20,663 bases of DNA from Microbacteriaceae bacterium (GTDB lineage Bacteria; Actinomycetota; Actinomycetes; Actinomycetales; Microbacteriaceae): the NCBI GenBank assembly GCA_022701925.1, contig JAKONM010000127.1:1-20663 (forward strand), given 5' to 3'. A program made the translations under genes and the position numbers. Of this stretch, positions 7,234-16,476 are shown one piece after another (positions within the stretch are counted from its first letter, which is position 1; every line of letters begins with the position of its first letter). The notes under the pieces were generated by a model. That model made no database searches, was not told where the DNA came from, and saw only the letters and a program-made list of their open reading frames with translations.

Positions 7234-8389
7234 GGCGTCTCGTCCCGCCCGAAGACGATCTCGTCCCAGCTGGGCATCGAGGTGCGCCCGCGTCGGCCGC
7301 GGGCGGCGGCCGCCCGGTCCTCGTCGGCGGAGGGCTGCGGCGTGGGCGCGGGCGCCGGCGCGGGGCTCGCCGGGGTCTGCGTGCGCTCGCGACGGCGGCG
7401 CAGCGGCTCCGTCGGGCGGTCCTCGGCGGGCGCCTCCTCGACGTGCTTGCTGCGCAGCGGCGTGACGGACGCGTTCCTCCCGGCCGCGGGCGGCGCGGGG
7501 GAGGGGCGCGGGGCGAAGACCTCGCCGGGCGGGGGCGCGGTGCGGCCACGGGGCGCCGGCAGCAGGTCCATGGCCGGGTCGCGGGCAGCGGCTCCCCGAC
7601 CGGCGGCGCCGGCCGCTCGGCGGACCGAGCCGCCTCGGGGTCCTGCCGGGTGCGGCGGCGGGAGGCGGGCGCAGCCGTCCGCTCCGGTTCGACCGCGGCC
7701 GCGGGGAAGCGGAAGGCGGCGCTGTCGAAGCGGGCGCCGTCCGCCTCCGCGGGCTCGGCGGCGCGGCGCATCGCGGTCGGCGCCGGAGGGACGATGGTCA
7801 CCGGGGCGGTGGGCTCGATCGCGCGGAGCCGCGGGGTCAGCGCGGCCGGGACGCCCTGCTGCGACAGCGTCGAGGCCTCGACGTTGTCGGGGTCGAGCCG
7901 CATGTGCTTCGCGTCGAAGCGCCAGCGGGCGTCGTGCGCCGTGTCGTCTGCGGTGAAGCGCACGGCCAGCACCCACCCGGCGGGCTCCTTGGCGCTGCTC
8001 CAGCGCACCTCCCGCGCCGCCAGCGCGTCCAGGCGCTCACCCATCACCGCGCCGAAGGTGCGGGAGCGGGCCCCTTCCGTCTCCGGCGGCAGGCGGACGG
8101 CCAGGGCGGTCTCGACGACGTAGGCGCGCTCCGCCAGCACGGGGCCGACGAAGCGCTCGACGGAGGCGACGTCGACCCCGGTCAGCGCCGCGACCTGCTC
8201 GGCGGAGAGCCCGGACCGCACGTGCGCCTGGATCTCGCGAGGGCTCAGCCGGCGCTCGTCGCGGGGAGCGGGCGAGCTGAGGAGGCGCGACCGCAGCGCC
8301 TGGTCGACCGGCAGCCGGAAGCGCTCGCCGGCGGGGGAGACGACGACGATCGCCCCGTCCTCCACCGAGAGAACGCTGAGCGTCTGCAT
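7230..8389 (-). pseudogene. sepH: SepH (DUF3071) cell-division regulator, interrupted by a 1-nt frameshift
   Basis: SepH is an actinobacterial division protein that binds FtsZ and promotes its assembly. The N-terminal DUF3071 domain starts MQTLSVLSVEDGAIVVV and contains a helix-turn-helix (about 48-82, with LSAEQVAALTGVDVASVERF). A long proline-rich disordered linker follows. The conserved C-terminus ends RRGRTSMPSWDEIVFGRDETP. The two ends are in different frames. The N-terminal frame runs sensibly to about 7585 and the C-terminal frame is correct from about 7580 downward. The span from start to stop is 1160 nt, one short of 387 codons. One extra base near 7580-7582 would restore a 386-residue protein. 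The switch is in GC-rich linker, so a sequencing deletion is as likely as a true mutation. The start at 8389 has GGAAGGA upstream. Confidence 0.82.
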
Positions 8390-8530
8390 GCGGTCCTTCC
8401 ACGGGTCGCGCGGCTCGGGTCGCCGCCGGCCAAGGATCGCACGCGGGTCGCCGCCGGACGCGGAAATACGGGGCGAGTCTCGGCGGTTGCAGCGCCCGTG
8501 ACCCGCTGGAAGCGGGCCGTGGCGAGGCGT

Positions 8531-8559
8531 TTGCATCCGCATTCCGCCTCGTGCATACT
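8531..8559 (+). promoter_or_regulatory. Candidate sigma-70-type promoter for the DUF4193 gene
   Basis: TTGCAT at 8531-8536 and CATACT at 8554-8559 are separated by 17 bp, the best -35/-10 pair in the window. Transcription would start near 8566, giving a leader of about 64 nt. The rest of the sepH-DUF4193 divergent gap (8390-8629) shows no coding signal, and no equally clear promoter was found for sepH. Confidence 0.55.
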
Positions 8560-8629
8560 GTCGCCGCCTCAGCCGCCGGACCCCCGGATCGGCAGGCGAA
8601 TCGACCTGCGAGAAGAAGACGGGTACCCC

Positions 8630-8923
8630 ATGGCTACCGACTACGACGCCCCGCGCAAGACGGACGACGAGTCCGACTCGATCGAGGCGCTGAAGGAGCG
8701 CGTGCCGGACAAGATGTCCGGCGTCGTGGACGTGGAGGACGCCGACAACCCGGGCGGCTTCGAGCTGCCCGGCGCCGACCTCTCCGACCTCGACCTCGAC
8801 GTCGTGGTGCTGCCGCCCCAGGCGGACGAGTTCACCTGCGTCAGCTGCTTCCTCGTGAAGCACCGCTCCCAGCTGGACCACGAGTCGAAGCTCGGGCCCA
8901 TCTGCCGCGAGTGCGAGGCCTGA
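8630..8923 (+). CDS. DUF4193 family protein, acidic with C-terminal zinc-ribbon cysteines
   Basis: This 97-residue protein of unknown function is conserved across actinobacteria. The N-terminal two thirds are strongly acidic and probably flexible (DDESDSIEALKER, then DLSDLDLDVVVLPP). The C-terminal third has FTCVSCFLVKHRSQL and ICRECEA, placing Cys70, Cys73, Cys92 and Cys95 as a four-cysteine zinc site. The start MATDYDAPRK is typical of the family. Ribosome binding is probably through the purine-rich GAGAAGAAG region, though its spacing is long. It sits between sepH and dut, as in many actinobacteria, and is followed by a strong terminator. No catalytic residues are visible; a protein- or RNA-binding adaptor role would be a guess. 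Confidence 0.9.
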   Translation: MATDYDAPRKTDDESDSIEALKERVPDKMSGVVDVEDADNPGGFELPGADLSDLDLDVVVLPPQADEFTCVSCFLVKHRSQLDHESKLGPICRECEA

Positions 8924-8938
8924 GCCTCCCGGCACGAC

Positions 8939-8981
8939 GCGAGGAGGGCCCGGCGACCACTGGTCGCCGGGCCCTCCTCGC
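8939..8981. terminator. Strong bidirectional hairpin terminator between DUF4193 and DUF3093 genes
   Basis: The arms 8939-8959 and 8961-8981 are perfect complements over 21 positions with one base between them. In practice this is about a 20-bp stem with a tiny loop. It lies 16 nt after the DUF4193 stop and 19 nt before the stop of the convergent DUF3093 gene. Confidence 0.88.
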
Positions 8982-8999
8982 ATGCTGCGGCCGCCCGGC

Positions 9000-9461
9000 T
9001 CAAGCGGCCGTCGCCGCCGCGCGCTCCTCGGCGAGCGCCGCCGCCAGCCGCTCGGGGCGGCGGGTCGAGACGACCCAGTAGGGCGCCGGGTCGTCCGGAT
9101 CGGTCAGCCGCACCCGCAGCACCGGGTCGATCCAGCCCCGCATCAGCGTGAAGGCGCGCGCGTCGAGCCCGGTGCCCCGGGCCGCCGTCGCCTCCGACCC
9201 GTGGAAGGGCTCGGTCTCGCCGGTCAGGGACACGGGGATGCGCGCCGGTCCCGCGCGCAGCTCGCCGCCCGCGACCTCGACGACGGGCGCCGTGCCGAAC
9301 AGCACCGCCTCGGCGGCCAGGGTCGCGGCGGCGGCGCCGAGCAGCGGGACGACCCCCGGCAGGCCCAGCGGCAGCAGGACCAGGTAGACCGCCGGCAGGA
9401 GCAGCAGCAGGGCGACCCCGGCGCCGGCCCCGGGGATCAGGCGCTCGCGATACCTCGTCAC
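9000..9461 (-). CDS. DUF3093 family membrane protein
   Basis: This 153-residue protein of unknown function has two N-terminal hydrophobic helices (about 14-32 and 36-56) and then a soluble domain with HGSEATAARGTGLDARAFTLMRGW and a PYWVVSTRRPERLAAAL ending. These are the hallmarks of DUF3093. The soluble part is probably cytoplasmic. GTG 9461 (VTRYRERLIP) is chosen because family members usually begin with this RYRERL-type motif, and GGGATGAG lies upstream. An ATG at 9509 in the same frame would add 16 residues but would overlap the dut start. It diverges from dut across a 46-bp gap that must hold both promoters. Confidence 0.82.
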   Translation of the reverse strand: MTRYRERLIPGAGAGVALLLLLPAVYLVLLPLGLPGVVPLLGAAAATLAAEAVLFGTAPVVEVAGGELRAGPARIPVSLTGETEPFHGSEATAARGTGLDARAFTLMRGWIDPVLRVRLTDPDDPAPYWVVSTRRPERLAAALAEERAAATAA

Positions 9462-9493
9462 CCGCTCATCCCACCAGACGCCGGGGGCTCTAG

Positions 9494-9507
9494 TAGCGTC
9501 GCCCGGC
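9494..9507 (+). promoter_or_regulatory. Candidate -10 element for dut (leaderless transcript)
   Basis: TAGCGT at 9494-9499 matches TANNNT and is followed by 8 nt and then the dut ATG. No ribosome-binding site lies in those 8 nt, so the dut operon mRNA is probably leaderless. On the other strand the same short stretch reads CTACTAGAG, which could supply a -10 for the divergent DUF3093 gene. Confidence 0.5.
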
Positions 9508-9948
9508 ATGATCGAGGTGCTGGTCGAGGGGGACGCGCCGCTCGCGGCGCTGCCGGGGGACGCCGGGGCCGACCTGCGCGCGGCGGAGGCGGTGACCCTC
9601 CCGCCGCAGGGACGGGCGGTCGTCGGCACCGGCGTGCGCATCGCCCTGCCGCCGGGCACCGCCGCGATGGTGCTGCCCCGCAGCGGCCTGGCCGCCCGGC
9701 ACGGCGTGACGGTCGTGAACTCGCCCGGCCTGATCGACGCCGGCTACCGGGGCGAGATCCGGGTGGTGCTCCTGAACACCGACGTCGCCGCCGCGTACGA
9801 TGTCGCGGTCGGCGACCGGATCGCGCAGCTCGTGGTGCTGCCGGTGCCCGCCGTGCGGTTCGTCCCGGTGGCCTCGCTGCCGGGCACGCACCGCGCCTCC
9901 CGCGGCTTCGGCTCGACGGGCGCCGGCCGAGAAGGGGACACGACGTGA
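9508..9948 (+). CDS. dut: Deoxyuridine 5'-triphosphate nucleotidohydrolase (dUTPase)
   Basis: This homotrimeric dUTPase (146 aa) hydrolyses dUTP to dUMP and pyrophosphate, keeping uracil out of DNA and feeding dTMP synthesis. All five motifs are visible: I PGDAGADLRA (16-25), II PRSGLAARHGV (57-67), III NSPGLIDAGYRGEIRV with catalytic Asp77 and uracil-stacking Tyr80, IV GDRIAQLVV (102-110), and V RGFGSTG (132-138), the P-loop-like tail that closes over the triphosphate. The length is normal for a trimeric enzyme. It is first in an operon with DUF3710 and DUF3159, and its stop overlaps the next GTG as GTGA. Confidence 0.95.
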   Translation: MIEVLVEGDAPLAALPGDAGADLRAAEAVTLPPQGRAVVGTGVRIALPPGTAAMVLPRSGLAARHGVTVVNSPGLIDAGYRGEIRVVLLNTDVAAAYDVAVGDRIAQLVVLPVPAVRFVPVASLPGTHRASRGFGSTGAGREGDTT

Positions 9949-10580
9949 CGGACGAGGACGAGGCGGACCAGCCGCAGCCGAAGTCGGCTCCGGCCGACCG
10001 GGCGGTGCAGGGACCGCTCGACGTGGCCGAGGCGAACCCCGCGCGGCCCTACATCGACCTGGGCGGCGTGAAGATCATGCCGAGGGACGGCCTGGGCCTG
10101 CGGCTCGAGGTCGAGGAGGGCACGGGCCGCGTCGTGGCGGTCGGCCTGGACGTGGGGGAGTCGAGCCTGCAGGTGCAGCCGTTCGCGGCGCCCCGGTCCA
10201 GCGGGCTCTGGCACGAGATCCGCGGCCAGATCGAGCAGCAGATCCTGTCGCAGGGCGGCTCGACCCGCCTGGTCGACGGGGGCCTCGGTCCTGAGCTGCT
10301 GGCGCAGATCCCGGCGCAGCCGGGACCCGACGGCCGACCCGTGACGCGGATCGCCCGCTTCGTCGGCGTCGACGGGCCGCGCTGGTTCCTGCGCGGCGTG
10401 GTCAGCGGCGACGCGGCCGTCGACCCCGGCCTCGGCGCGGTGATGGAGGAGCTGTTCCGCAGCGTGGTGGTCGTGCGGGGCTCGAGCCCGATGCCGCCCC
10501 GGGAGCTGATCCCGCTGCACATGCCCGAGGGCGCGCAGGCGGAGGGCCCCGCGCCCCAGCGGGCGCAGCTGGACGCGTGA
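9945..10580 (+). CDS. DUF3710 family protein
   Basis: This 211-residue protein belongs to an actinobacterial family of unknown function that is almost always next to dut. After an acidic low-complexity N-terminus (residues 1-30) the core reads RPYIDLGGVKIMPRDGLGLRLEV, then LQVQPFAAPRSSGLWHEIR, a Gly-rich turn, and DGPRWFLRGVVSGDAA, ending in a variable Pro-rich tail. No membrane segment or catalytic motif is evident, so it should be cytoplasmic. The GTG start overlaps the dut stop by 4 nt and has GAAGGGGA upstream, so it is translationally coupled. Its stop overlaps the DUF3159 start in the same way. Function cannot be stated. Confidence 0.9.
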   Translation: MTDEDEADQPQPKSAPADRAVQGPLDVAEANPARPYIDLGGVKIMPRDGLGLRLEVEEGTGRVVAVGLDVGESSLQVQPFAAPRSSGLWHEIRGQIEQQILSQGGSTRLVDGGLGPELLAQIPAQPGPDGRPVTRIARFVGVDGPRWFLRGVVSGDAAVDPGLGAVMEELFRSVVVVRGSSPMPPRELIPLHMPEGAQAEGPAPQRAQLDA

Positions 10581-11275
10581 CCGAGCAGCCCCCCGCGACC
10601 GGGCTGGCCCGGGCGGCCCGTGCGGATCCGCTGACCTTCCGCGGACTCGTCGCCGCGATCGGCGGGGTGCTGGGCGTGGTCGAGGCGGTGCTGCCGTCGC
10701 TGGTCTTCATCGTCGCGTACCAGGTGGTCGCGCTGCAGGCCGCGCCCGGCCCGGTGCCCAGGGACGCGCTGCTGCCGGTGGTGCTGCCGCCGGTCGCGCT
10801 GGCGGCCGTGTTCGTCGTGATCCGGCTGGCGCGGCGCCAGCGGGTGCTCACCGCGGTCGGCGGCGGGCTGGGCGCGGTGCTCTCCGCGGTGCTCGCCCTG
10901 GTGACGGGCGACGCGAACGAGAACTTCCTGCCCGGGCTGCTGACGAACGCCGGCTACGGGCTCGCCTTCCTGGTCTCGCTGCTGGTCCGGCGGCCGCTGA
11001 TCGGGGTCGTCGTGTCGCTGATGATGCAGGACCGCGGCTGGCTGCAGGACCCGGCCAAGCGGCGCCTCTACACCTGGCTGACGGTGCTGTGGACCGCGCT
11101 CTTCGCGGTGCGGCTGGCGGTGCAGCTGCCGCTGTACCTGGCGGGCGACCAGGTCGTCGCGCTCGGCATCGCGAAGATCGCCCTCGGGCTGCCGCTCTAC
11201 GCGCCGGTGCTGGTGCTGACGATCCTCGGGGTGCAGGCCGTGCACCGCAGGGGCCGGGCGGCCGCGACCTCCTGA
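10577..11275 (+). CDS. DUF3159 family polytopic membrane protein
   Basis: This 232-residue integral membrane protein of unknown function has about six hydrophobic segments, roughly at 23-51, 66-83, 92-110, 120-149, 166-186 and 195-220. The family signature region FRGLVAAIGGVLGVVEAVLPSLVF begins the first helix, and an RRPLIGVVVSLMM stretch lies in the middle. The loop after it (DRGWLQDPAKRRLYTW) is positively charged and probably cytoplasmic. The GTG start overlaps the DUF3710 stop by 4 nt, making it the last gene of the dut operon. In several other actinobacteria an OB-fold gene sits between DUF3710 and DUF3159 and Trk genes follow; neither is present here. Confidence 0.88.
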   Translation: MTEQPPATGLARAARADPLTFRGLVAAIGGVLGVVEAVLPSLVFIVAYQVVALQAAPGPVPRDALLPVVLPPVALAAVFVVIRLARRQRVLTAVGGGLGAVLSAVLALVTGDANENFLPGLLTNAGYGLAFLVSLLVRRPLIGVVVSLMMQDRGWLQDPAKRRLYTWLTVLWTALFAVRLAVQLPLYLAGDQVVALGIAKIALGLPLYAPVLVLTILGVQAVHRRGRAAATS

Positions 11276-11300
11276 TCCCTCCGGCGTCCGCGGCCACGGG

Positions 11301-11306
11301 TAGGCT
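11301..11306 (+). promoter_or_regulatory. Candidate -10 element for acnA
   Basis: TAGGCT fits TANNNT and would start transcription near 11313, leaving a leader of about 54 nt. That leader carries a near-ideal Shine-Dalgarno GGAGG (11355-11359) 7 nt before the acnA ATG. The ribosome site decides the start at 11367 over the upstream in-frame GTG at 11328. No good -35 is seen. Confidence 0.45.
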
Positions 11307-11366
11307 CCCCTTCGGGCTCTCGGCCGCGTGACACGCCGCGGTCGGCCCGGCATTGGAGGCGTCAGC

Positions 11367-14222
<2,856 letters not shown>

Positions 14223-14297
14223 CGGCCGTCGCGCATCGAGCGCAGCAGGGGCTGGAGGTCGCGCGCGACGTCCGGCCCCTCCTGCGCTCGACGGCCG
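14223..14297 (+). terminator. Long imperfect hairpin after acnA (terminator or structured 3' UTR)
   Basis: The core arms 14237-14251 and 14276-14290 pair over 15 positions with one mismatch. Inside, 14252-14256 pairs with 14271-14275 (one G-U) and encloses the palindrome GTCGCGCGCGAC (14258-14269). Outside, CGGCCGT at 14223-14229 pairs with 14291-14297, leaving a one-sided 7-nt bulge. It begins at the first base after the acnA stop. There is no U tract. The remaining 57 bp to dxs holds only the dxs promoter. Confidence 0.6.
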
Positions 14298-14342
14298 CCC
14301 GGGATCGCCCGGGGAGCGGCCGGCACCTCGCCGGCGTCTGGA

Positions 14343-14354
14343 TACAGTGAAGGG
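14343..14354 (+). promoter_or_regulatory. Candidate -10 element for dxs (leaderless transcript)
   Basis: TACAGT at 14343-14348 fits TANNNT and is followed by GAAGGG and then the dxs ATG at 14355. A start site 6-7 nt after the hexamer falls on the A of the ATG. GAAGGG abuts the start codon directly, too close to act as a ribosome site, so a leaderless mRNA is the simplest reading. Confidence 0.55.
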
Positions 14355-16277
14355 ATGACCCTGCTCGAGCGGATCCGCAGTCCGAAGGACCTGCTCGCAC
14401 TCTCCCAGGACCAGCTGACCTCGCTGGCCGCGGAGATCCGGGCGTTCCTGATCACCAACGTCTCCCGCACGGGCGGGCACCTCGGGCCGAACCTCGGCGT
14501 CGTCGAGCTGACGATCGCCCTGCACCGCGTCTTCGACTCGCCGCACGACGCGATCGTGTGGGACACGGGCCACCAGACCTACGTGCACAAGCTGCTCACG
14601 GGTCGCCAGGACTTCTCGCGGCTGCGCCAGCGCGGCGGGCTCTCCGGCTACCCGGACCGCGCCGAGAGCGAGCACGACATCGTGGAGTCGTCCCACGCCT
14701 CCAGCTCCCTGTCGTGGGCCGACGGCATCTCGCGCGCCTACCAGGTGACGGGGCAGACCGACCGGCACGTCGTCGCGGTGGTGGGCGACGGCGCCCTCAC
14801 GGGCGGGATGACGTGGGAGGCGCTGAACAACATCAGCGACGACAACAACCGCCGCCTGGTCATCGTCGTGAACGACAACGGCCGGTCCTACGCGCCGACG
14901 ATCGGCGGGCTGGCGCGGTACCTCAACGAGGTGCGCACCCGCCGCACCTACCGCGACATGCAGCGCGGGTCGCAACGGCTGTTCGACCGGTTCGGACGGG
15001 GCGGCCGCGCCGTGTACCGCGGCACCCGCGGCGCCATGCACGGGTTCCTCGCCCGCTTCGTGAACAACGAGCGGATGTACTCGAACCTCGACATCAAGTA
15101 CATCGGGCCCGTCGACGGGCACGACGAGGCGGCGCTCGAGAACGCGCTGGAGCAGGCGAAGCACTACGAGCTGCCGGCGCTGGTCCACGTCATCACCGAG
15201 AAGGGCCGCGGCTACGCGCCGGCCCGGGCGGACGAGGCCGACCTCTTCCACGCGGTCGGGGTCATCGACCCCGAGACGGGGCAGTCGCTCTCCGCGCCCT
15301 CGGGCGCCCGGGACTGGGCCGACGTCTTCGGCCAGTCCCTGGCCGACCTGGCGCAGCAGGACCGGAGGATCGTCGGGATCACCGCCGCGATGCTGCGACC
15401 CGTCGGCCTCGCCCAGCTGGCGGACCGCTTCCCGGAGCGCGTCATCGACGTCGGCATCGCGGAGCAGCACGCCGTGACCTCCGCCGCCGGGCTGGCCTAC
15501 GGCGGGCTCCACCCGGTCTTCGCGGTCTACGCCACCTTCCTGAACCGTGCGCTGGACCAGGTGCTGATGGATGTGGCGCTGCACCGCGCCGGCGTCACGT
15601 TCGTGCTGCACCGCGCCGGCATCACGGGGCCGGACGGCGCGAGCCACCACGGCATGTGGGACCTCGCCATGCTGCAGATCGTCCCCGGCATGCGGCTGGC
15701 CTCGCCCCGCGACGGCGCGACCCTGGCGGAGGAGCTGGCGGAGGCCGTCGCCGTCGTCGACGCGCCGACGGTCGTCCGGCTGCCGAAGGGCGCCGTGCCG
15801 GCCGACGTGCCCGCCCTCGAGCGCCTGAGCGACGGCGTGGACGTGCTCGCCCGCGGCGACGCGCAGGACGTGCTCGTGGTCGCCATCGGCGTGATGACGG
15901 CGCAGGGTCTCGAGGTGTCGAGGCTGCTCGCGGAGCACGGGGTCGGCGTCACGGTGGTGGACCCCCGCTGGGCCGTGCCGATCGCCGCGAGCCTGATCGA
16001 CCTGGCCGCCCAGCACCGCCTGGTGGTCACGATCGAGGACGGCGTGCGGGTCGGCGGCGTCGGCACGCGGCTGCGGCAGGACATGCGCGCCGCCGGGGTC
16101 GACACCGCGCTGAACGAGGTGGGGCTGCCCGACGCCTTCCTGCCCCACGCGGAGCGGGGCGAGATCCTGGAGGAGAGCGGCCTGACCGCGCCCCGGATCG
16201 CGGCCGACATCCTCGACCAGCTGGCGGGCACGAAGCTGCCGGCCGCGCGCCCGGCGGAGCAGCCCGCCCGCTCCTGA
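14355..16277 (+). CDS. dxs: 1-deoxy-D-xylulose-5-phosphate synthase
   Basis: This thiamine-diphosphate enzyme (640 aa) condenses pyruvate and glyceraldehyde 3-phosphate in the first, rate-limiting step of the MEP isoprenoid pathway. Visible features are TGGHLGPNLGVVELT with His42, the TPP/Mg motif GDGALTGGMTWEALNN (144-159) through VNDNG (172-176), the catalytic glutamate Glu370 in DVGIAEQHAVTSAAG (matching E. coli Glu370), and HHGMWDLAMLQIVPGM in the transketolase pyrimidine domain. A C-terminal transketolase domain follows (about 490-620). The length is standard. It has its own promoter. The stop lies 13 nt before the first copy of a palindromic repeat that may act as its terminator. Confidence 0.97.
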   Translation: MTLLERIRSPKDLLALSQDQLTSLAAEIRAFLITNVSRTGGHLGPNLGVVELTIALHRVFDSPHDAIVWDTGHQTYVHKLLTGRQDFSRLRQRGGLSGYPDRAESEHDIVESSHASSSLSWADGISRAYQVTGQTDRHVVAVVGDGALTGGMTWEALNNISDDNNRRLVIVVNDNGRSYAPTIGGLARYLNEVRTRRTYRDMQRGSQRLFDRFGRGGRAVYRGTRGAMHGFLARFVNNERMYSNLDIKYIGPVDGHDEAALENALEQAKHYELPALVHVITEKGRGYAPARADEADLFHAVGVIDPETGQSLSAPSGARDWADVFGQSLADLAQQDRRIVGITAAMLRPVGLAQLADRFPERVIDVGIAEQHAVTSAAGLAYGGLHPVFAVYATFLNRALDQVLMDVALHRAGVTFVLHRAGITGPDGASHHGMWDLAMLQIVPGMRLASPRDGATLAEELAEAVAVVDAPTVVRLPKGAVPADVPALERLSDGVDVLARGDAQDVLVVAIGVMTAQGLEVSRLLAEHGVGVTVVDPRWAVPIAASLIDLAAQHRLVVTIEDGVRVGGVGTRLRQDMRAAGVDTALNEVGLPDAFLPHAERGEILEESGLTAPRIAADILDQLAGTKLPAARPAEQPARS

Positions 16278-16290
16278 CCGCCGCTCCGCC

Positions 16291-16348
16291 GACCAGATCC
16301 GGGACAGTCGACCAGCGGCGCCCCTGGTCCGCCGTCCCGGACCTGGTC
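16291..16348. repeat. Palindromic repeat element, copy 1 (25-nt arms, GACCAG ends)
   Basis: The arms 16291-16315 and 16324-16348 are imperfect 25-nt inverted repeats around an 8-nt loop. Each arm begins and ends with GACCAG (CTGGTC on the right), the two hexamers starting 19 nt apart. Only a few central positions fail to pair. The same architecture and much of the same sequence recurs at 17442-17498. The remainder of the gap from dxs to the next gene (16349-16476) shows no supported gene. Confidence 0.8.
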
Positions 16349-16476
16349 CCGGCGCGCTCGAGACCGCGTCGCCGCGCGAGCGCTCCGCCGCTCCTCCCCG
16401 GATGCTCGACCGCCCGGTCCCCGATCTGCGCCCGCCCACGGGGTCCTGACGCCTCGGGGTGCCGGACCCTGGGCGG

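Noticed and set aside
6833..8983. A 716-codon minus-strand reading frame covering sepH and half of the phosphatase gene
   Set aside because: Only the stretch from 8389 to about 7585 has recognisable SepH sequence. The rest is Arg/Pro-rich shadow of the opposite gene, open merely because of high GC.
9461..9509. N-terminal extension of the DUF3093 protein to the ATG at 9509
   Set aside because: It would overlap the dut start codon and add residues unlike the family's RYRERL beginning; GTG 9461 fits better, though this is not proven.
11260..11295. Short inverted repeat GGCCGCG/CGCGGCC around the DUF3159 stop as a terminator
   Set aside because: Only 7 bp with a 22-nt loop, expected by chance at this GC content.
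16349..16476. Possible small gene or RNA in the gap between dxs and the nuclease-like gene
   Set aside because: No start with a ribosome site, no conserved peptide, and no structure beyond the palindrome already listed.
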